64,000 nucleotides of DNA from Wurfbainia villosa (taxonomy: Eukaryota > Streptophyta > Magnoliopsida > Zingiberales > Zingiberaceae). Shown piece after piece: positions 58,979 through 64,000 of the stretch. A model generated the notes under the pieces. It was given only the letters and a program-made list of their open reading frames with translations, was not told where the DNA came from and did no database searches. The stretch lies in the NCBI GenBank assembly GCA_025175895.1, contig CM046005.1, positions 55,844,325 to 55,908,324 of the forward strand, read 5' to 3'. Each line of letters begins with the position of its first letter. Position 1 is the first letter of the stretch. The translations under genes were made by a program, and so were the position numbers.

Positions 58979-60199
58979 TGTTAGGGCAATGTCTTGCCAT
59001 GATTAGGTTTTGATGTGTGTGGCAAAGGGTTTAAGTTAGTTTGTTATGTTGATTTGATATGTGCATTGAAGTCGTGCAGGACTTAGTAATTCGCACATGG
59101 AGTCGTAGCGAGTTTCACAACTCATGACTCAGTCCTTGAGTCGGTGAAGGATGACTTTGCGGAAGTCGTGCGCTTGGAGCATCCGAGGGACAGTCGGACG
59201 AGGAGCTTGGAGTGAAGCCGGAGGAAGTAGACTTCGAGGCAAGAGACGCGAAGGAGCATTGCAGAGTCGTGCACCTGATGCTGCCGAGGGACGTGGCCGC
59301 GAACGAATAGAGCTTTGAAGGCGAGGGACTCCGAGAGATGAGAGTGAGCGAATGTAATCCGGGAAGGGGTAGCTCTTAGGTGAAACTTGGCCATTTGGCT
59401 AAGTGTCGGATGGGATTTCCCGACACCCGGCCGATCACATGGAATGGCAATGATTACTCAGTCGAACATGGTTCGACCGTGGTATTGAGTGTTTGAGGCC
59501 AGCTGATCATTTGTCGTATGTGGGCGGTCATTGCCAAGATCACCATCGACCTCGAAAGGCGGCCGATCGTAGTCGAAAGGGTTTGGCCATAGAACCGCTC
59601 GTAGCCGACTGGGCAGTCGACTACGGAGGGAGCAGTCGACTGATGAATTCCATTAGTCGACTGTCAAGTGTTCCGTTGGACTACAATGGTCGGGATCTGA
59701 CATGTTCGGAGACCGTTGTAGTGGCGTGATCGCGCCAAAGCGTGATCGTGGCGAAACGAAGAAAAGCCTCCTCTCTATAAAAAGAGAGGGTGTGGAGCTT
59801 TGGGGGGCTAATGCTTTTACTCAAAATGACCATCCAAGTGCCCCACAAGCTTTAAACTCTTCTTACTTGATTTTACTTCATTCTTATTGTAAGAAGAGTG
59901 ATCTTGATTGTAAAGGTTACCTCCACCTAGCTTGGTACAAAGGAGAGACCAATAGTGATTGGCTTTGAAAGAGTGATTCACCTCGGATGAATCGGGATCG
60001 TGGATTAGCGGCGTAGTCGTGAACCACGTTACGACATTGTGTTAGCATTGTCTTTTTCCTTTGCTTTTTCTTTATTTGTTTAATTTGCTTGTATTGTTGT
60101 TTCCGCTTGCGCTAATCTAATTGTAGACGAGCAAATTACGACATCCATCGTAAGAGGGCTATTCACCCCCCTCTAGCCGGCTGTTTCGATCCCCCAACA
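58979..60199 (+). repeat. 3' LTR of copy C
   Basis: TGTTAGGGCAATG to GATCCCCCAACA. Palindrome sites: GATCG-type at 59425-59580, intact at 59610-59665, changed at 59725-59755. TATA inverted repeat at 59770-59789. Confidence 0.92.
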
Positions 60200-60466
60200 A
60201 CTTCCAATCATATTCTTAGAGCTATATGCACATCAATTGTGCATAATCTTTCTCAATGATTGGTCCAATGAACAATTAATGTCTCTAGATGACACTTTGG
60301 TTCATAGTAATTCATCATAACAAGCATGATGAACCAAGTGCATCTTCCTAACATCTCACATGTTGTCTAAGTGGCTCAATACAAAAATCATAGTTTCTTA
60401 GGTATTTTGTGAGATGTTTAAAGGTATAGTCCTAGAGTTTCTATAGGATCATGCAAGACTAGACCT

Positions 60467-62176
60467 CTACTCTATTATGCACATTCCAAGTTCTCTCCTT
60501 AGTGATGAATAATCCGCTTCGGGGAGAGCCTTGGTGAAAATATCGGCTAGGTTGAACTTGGATTCTATGTAATTGAGTTCAATGTCCCTTTTAGCCACAT
60601 GATCTCTAATGAAGTGATGCTTCACTTCAATGCTCTTAGTCCTAGAATGATGTACCAGATTTTTGGTCAAATTTATGATACTCACATTTTCACAATAAAC
60701 CTTGACATTCGAGTAGTGTAGCTTATAGTCCTCTAGAGTGTGTCTCATCCAAAGTAATTGAGTCACACAACCACCCATAGCCACATATTCGGGTTCGGTG
60801 GTAGACAAAGCAATACAAGGTTGCTTTCTACTACTCCAACTAACTAGGGAGGATCCAAGAAATTGGCATCCACCACTAGTACTCTTCCTATCCAACTTGC
60901 AACCGACATAGTTGGAATCGGTGTACCCAACCAAATCAAAAGATTTTATCCTAGGGTACCAAAGTCCTACATTTAATGTGCCTTTGATATATCTTAATAT
61001 TCTCTTAACAACCACTAAATGGGACTCTTTGGTACAAGATTGGTATCTTGCACACATACCTATCGCAAATAAAATGTTGGATCTACTAGCGGTTAAGTAT
61101 AAAAGACTACCAATCATGCCCCTATAAAGCTTAAGGTCAATTGATTTCCCTTCATGATCATTATCTATTTTTGTATTTGTTGCCATAGGAGTTGAAACTA
61201 CCTTAGCACTTTCCAAACCAAATTTTTTGATCATTTCTTTGGCATACTTGGTTTGGTATACATAAGTTCCTTCATTAGTTTATTTGACTTGTAATCCTAA
61301 GAAGAATTTTAATTCCCCAACTAGACTCATTTCAAACTCATTCTCTATGTTTTTGATAAAGTCTTGTAGGAGATCATCATTTGTTGACCCAAAAATAATG
61401 TCATCTACATATACTTGGGCTACAAAGATATCCTTTGATTTTGACTTTATGAAAAGAGATTGATCTACTTGACCTCTTCTAAACCCCTTAGACACTAAGA
61501 AAGATAACAATATTTCATACCAAGCTTGGGGAGCTTGTTTTAACTTGTATAGAGTTTTTCTAAGCTTGTATACATGGTTTGGATAGTCAATACTCTCAAA
61601 CCCAGGAGGTTGTTCTACATATACCTCTTCCTTAATGAACCCATTTAGGAATGCCGATTTTACATCTATTTGATGGAGTTTAAAGCCCATGTAAGATGCA
61701 TATCCTAATAGGATTCTAATGGATTCTAACCTAGCAACCGGGGTATAGGTTTCATCATAATCAAGTCCTTCAACTTGATTGAAGCCCCTTGCTACTAACC
61801 TTGCCTTATTTCTAGTTATATTACCTTGATCATCTAATTTGTTCCTTAATACCCATCTAGTAGTAATAATGGTGCTATCATTGGGTTTAGGAACTAGCTC
61901 CCATACTTGACTTCTTTCAAATTGAGACAATTCATCTTGCAATGCTAATATCCAATCCGGATCAAACAATGCATCATTGATTGATTTGGGCTCAATTTGA
62001 GAGATAAGAGCTATTTGACTAGAGGGAGCTCTATGGAAGGACCTAGTTCTAATCCCTTTAGATAATTCCCCTACAACATGATCTAAAGGGTGATTTTGAT
62101 GAACTCTTATTGTTCTAGGAGGTGTATCGACTTGATTTTGATCTTGGATATCCTCAATTCTCCTTTCATCATACAA
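60467..62176 (-). pseudogene. Sirevirus G reverse transcriptase and RNase H
   Basis: From 62176: NHPLDHVVGELSKGIRTRS (linker), FDPDWILALQDELSQFERS, WVLRNKLDDQGNITRNKARL, GFNQVEGLDYDETYTPVAR, DVKSAFLNGFI, KLKQAPQAWYE, active site YVDDIIFGSTN (intact), EFEMSLVGELKFFLGLQ. A TAA near 61279 separates this from FGLESAKVVSTPMATNTKI, YLTASRSNILFAIGMCARYQ, RNase H with TDSNYVGCKLDRKSTSGG, EPEYVAMGGCVTQLLWM, and a C-terminal DIFTKALPEADYSSLRRELG. Two in-frame stops (about 61279 and 62197) are the main damage. The order is full and Sirevirus-like, so this is the closest thing to an autonomous partner in the window, though its LTR differs from A/B/C. Confidence 0.9.
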
Positions 62177-62900
62177 ATCCCCTCTTGCTCCCCCTTAATT
62201 GTTACTCACTAATCCTCCCCCTTGATTATTATCTCCTAAAGTCATGTTTTGAAATTTTTGGGTAATTTCTTGATTTTTGTCATTGATATCATTATCAATG
62301 GGGGATTTCCTAAGGTAAATGGTAGAGGTTTCATCAAATTAAACATTTGAAGACTCCTCAACAACTTGCGTCCTTTTATTGTAGACTCTATACTCTCAAC
62401 TAGTGGATGAGTATCCAACTAGGATTCCCTCATCTGCTTTGGACTCAAACTTCCCTAAATTGTCTTTGGTGTTTAAGATATAAGATTTGCATCCAAAGAC
62501 TTCAAAGTAATGAATTGTTGGAATTGAGCCATTCCATAATTCAAATGGAGTTTTTCCTAAAAACCTATGGATTTGGACTCTATTTTGAATATAGCAAGTG
62601 ATATTAACCGCTTCCGCCCACAAGTAGCTAGGTAGTGAGTATGCATTAAGCATAGTCCTAGCGGCTTCTTATAAGGCATGATTTTTTCCTTTCCGCCACC
62701 CCATTTTGTTGAGGTGTTCTAGGATAAGAAAATTCGTGCTTGTACCCTTGTTCTAAGCAAAATTTAGAGAAATTAGAATTCTCAAATTCTCCACCGTGAT
62801 CACTTCGGATCCGGTTGATTTTGAGATTTCTTTCATTCTCTACTCTTTTGCTAAAACCTATAATTATTTCTAGGGTATTGTCCTTATGTTTCATGAAATA
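62177..62900 (-). pseudogene. Sirevirus G integrase, C-terminal part
   Basis: From the H junction: FMKHKDNTLEIIIGFSKRVENE, NRIRSDHGGEFENSNF, SYPRTPQQNGVAERK (catalytic E context), a frame break near 62660, then LPSYLWAEAVNITCYIQNR and FEVFGCKSYILNTKDNLGKF, then GILVGYSSTS and a stop-rich acidic linker. The zinc domain and first catalytic aspartates lie beyond the H insertion. Confidence 0.88.
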
Positions 62901-64000
62901 TGTTGGTGCAGTATGCACCTGAATCGAACCTGAGTTTTGATTATAGCAAATACACAAAGTTAAGTGCATTTTGTTATCTCATGAGCTGAATCAAGTATGC
63001 AGAAATGCTAAGCTAAGCCGAAGGTCAGCGACACTCGGAGAGAACCGTAGTGGTCGGGCGACACCGGGAGGACTTCGGAGGGAGCCCAAGGAATCAGGTG
63101 GAGACCGAAAGCAAGGCTTCAAAGGTAAATGTTGAGGTAAGCTCGTGTGAGTGAGCGTAAGTAAGGTCAAGTCCTCCATACAGGGACATCCTTAGGCGAC
63201 GATCCGAACAAGACTTCCCATGGAAGGTCTATGTTGAGATTGGACGGCAAGTGGCCATCAAATTCACTTATATTTCGAGCTAACTCTTTATTACAGTCGA
63301 AAATTCTAGCAATCAGTTCAACCGGCCAAGGATCAGTTCAACTACTGAGCCATCAGTTCAACCGGCCAAGGATCAGTTCAACTGCTGAGCCATCAGTTCA
63401 ATCGGCCAAGAAATCAGTTCAACCACTGGTCAAGGATCAACTTTGAGTGAGTCAAAACTCATCCCTTTCTTCAAGGGTGAGATGACCATTGATGTAGGAT
63501 CTTGATGTGCTCGAGGAGGGGACTTCTAGGGCTATAAAAGAAGGTTCATTTCTCACCATTTCTTGAATTCTAAGTGCTCTAAAGCCTCCACAACGCTGCG
63601 ACTCTCTGACGACTTTACAATGACGAAGTGCTATCAACAACCCTAGCTTAATTTCTATTCTCTAGTTGTTGGTATAACTTTAAATTGTCGTCTCTTTCAT
63701 ATTGCAATTCCTATTGTTAATCGAGGTTTTCTATCGTTGCATTTTACCTTAATAGAAGAGAGGATTTGTCTCTCTATCTTTTGTTTTCAAAGGTTTTTGT
63801 AATCGTCAAACTCCTACCTCCAACGAGGAGGAGTGTTTTAGTGAATTGCCCTCCATACACGGTCTAGGACCGTTAGGGCCTTGGAGTAGTAGCCAAAGGC
63901 AACAAACCAAGTAAAAAATACTATTGTCTCTTGTGTTTACTTTTATCTTCCGCTGTGTCACTATTGTTTTAATGAACGAAACGCAAGAAAAGTTTTATCG
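62901..64000 (+). repeat. LTR H of the E1/E2 Sirevirus family, running off the window
   Basis: TGTTGGTGCAGTATGC start, GGGCTATAAAAGAAGG TATA (about 63530), and a tail approaching the TTTTATCG...CCAACA end of the family. It cuts G's integrase. A region of ATCAGTTCAACC repeats (about 63300-63440) takes the place of the CAGTCGACTG array. Whether it is a solo LTR or a 5' LTR cannot be told. Confidence 0.85.
63300..63440. repeat. ATCAGTTCAACC repeats in LTR H
   Basis: Seven or so copies of CAGTTCAAC with spacers such as CGGCCAAGGAT and TGAGCCAT. They sit where related LTRs have CAGTCGACTG or CAGTTGACTG, so this is probably a diverged form of the same array. Confidence 0.75.

Larger units (their letters stand above)
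54684..60199 (+). mobile_element. Gag-only Sirevirus-type LTR retrotransposon, copy C
   Basis: Same layout as copy A: LTR1 54684-55915, PBS, gag, non-coding region with polypurine tracts, LTR2 58979-60199. TSD ATTTC (54679-54683) and ACTTC (60200-60204), one mismatch. It diverges from A and B throughout (for example TTCGATCCCCCAACA at the LTR end), so it is a separate subfamily. No pol. Confidence 0.92.
52947..62900 (-). mobile_element. Sirevirus element G, split by copy C
   Basis: Minus strand: integrase, RT and RNase H (60467-62900), a 3' non-coding region, PPT and a 3' LTR that is truncated at 52947 where E2 begins. Copy C (54684-60199, TSD ATTTC/ACTTC) sits in the 3' non-coding region. 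LTR H (62901) interrupts the integrase, so gag and protease are outside the window. It has the least-damaged pol here, with an intact RT active site. Confidence 0.85.

Overview
The window is plant nuclear heterochromatin made almost entirely of LTR retrotransposons. I found no host gene, tRNA, rRNA or CRISPR. The evidence for a plant is the Ty1/copia elements (including Sirevirus-type ones), a Tekay/Del-type Ty3/gypsy chromovirus, and initiator-tRNA-Met primer binding sites. The depth of nesting fits a large-genome angiosperm. A large-genome monocot is my guess, but nothing here proves it.

Layout. (1) 1-3780: the LTR (37-2312) and RT/RNase H of a minus-strand copia element 'K', inserted beside an inverted scrap of a related copia RNase H (1-36). 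(2) 3781-12645: a minus-strand Sirevirus 'E1' (5' LTR 11520-12645, gag, protease, integrase), cut off before its RT and carrying two solo LTRs, each with a perfect 5-bp target-site duplication (TSD): a gypsy one at 4005-6879 and a Sirevirus one at 8165-9205. (3) 12646-43217: plus-strand Sirevirus-like element 'F', its 3' LTR split by copia 'M' (15370-40067) and by a 2.4-kb retroposon (40462-42905). M is split by gypsy 'N' (19912-36017), and N by the gag-only element 'A' (24511-30064). (4) 43218-52946: plus-strand 'E2', a gag-plus-LTR Sirevirus of the E1 family whose 3' LTR is split by gag-only copy 'B' (47081-52466, minus). (5) 52947-62900: minus-strand Sirevirus 'G' with integrase, RT and RNase H, split by gag-only copy 'C' (54684-60199). 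(6) 62901-64000: LTR 'H', running off the window. Read outward, A sits in N, in M, in F, in E2, in G: probably a six-level nest. The A/N/M/F levels are bounded by TSDs; the outer two rest on abutting breakpoints.

The most notable system is the A/B/C family: three separate insertions of an LTR element of about 5.4 kb that keeps LTRs, primer binding site, repeated polypurine tracts and one Sirevirus-type gag, but no protease, integrase or RT. These look like non-autonomous gag-only (TR-GAG type) Sireviruses mobilised in trans. Their LTRs carry an array of the palindrome CAGTCGACTG that is intact in some LTRs and changed at every site in sister LTRs whose flanks are nearly unchanged, and a TATA box inside a perfect inverted repeat. 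The 2.4-kb retroposon (16-bp TSD, terminal A-tract, tRNA-like Pol III boxes at its 5' end, internal repeats) is the second unusual object.

Boundaries come from matching LTR ends, PBS/PPT sequences and TSDs by eye. Family assignments come from translated motifs. No alignment or database search was run. Every coding feature carries stops, frameshifts or truncation, so all are called pseudogenes.
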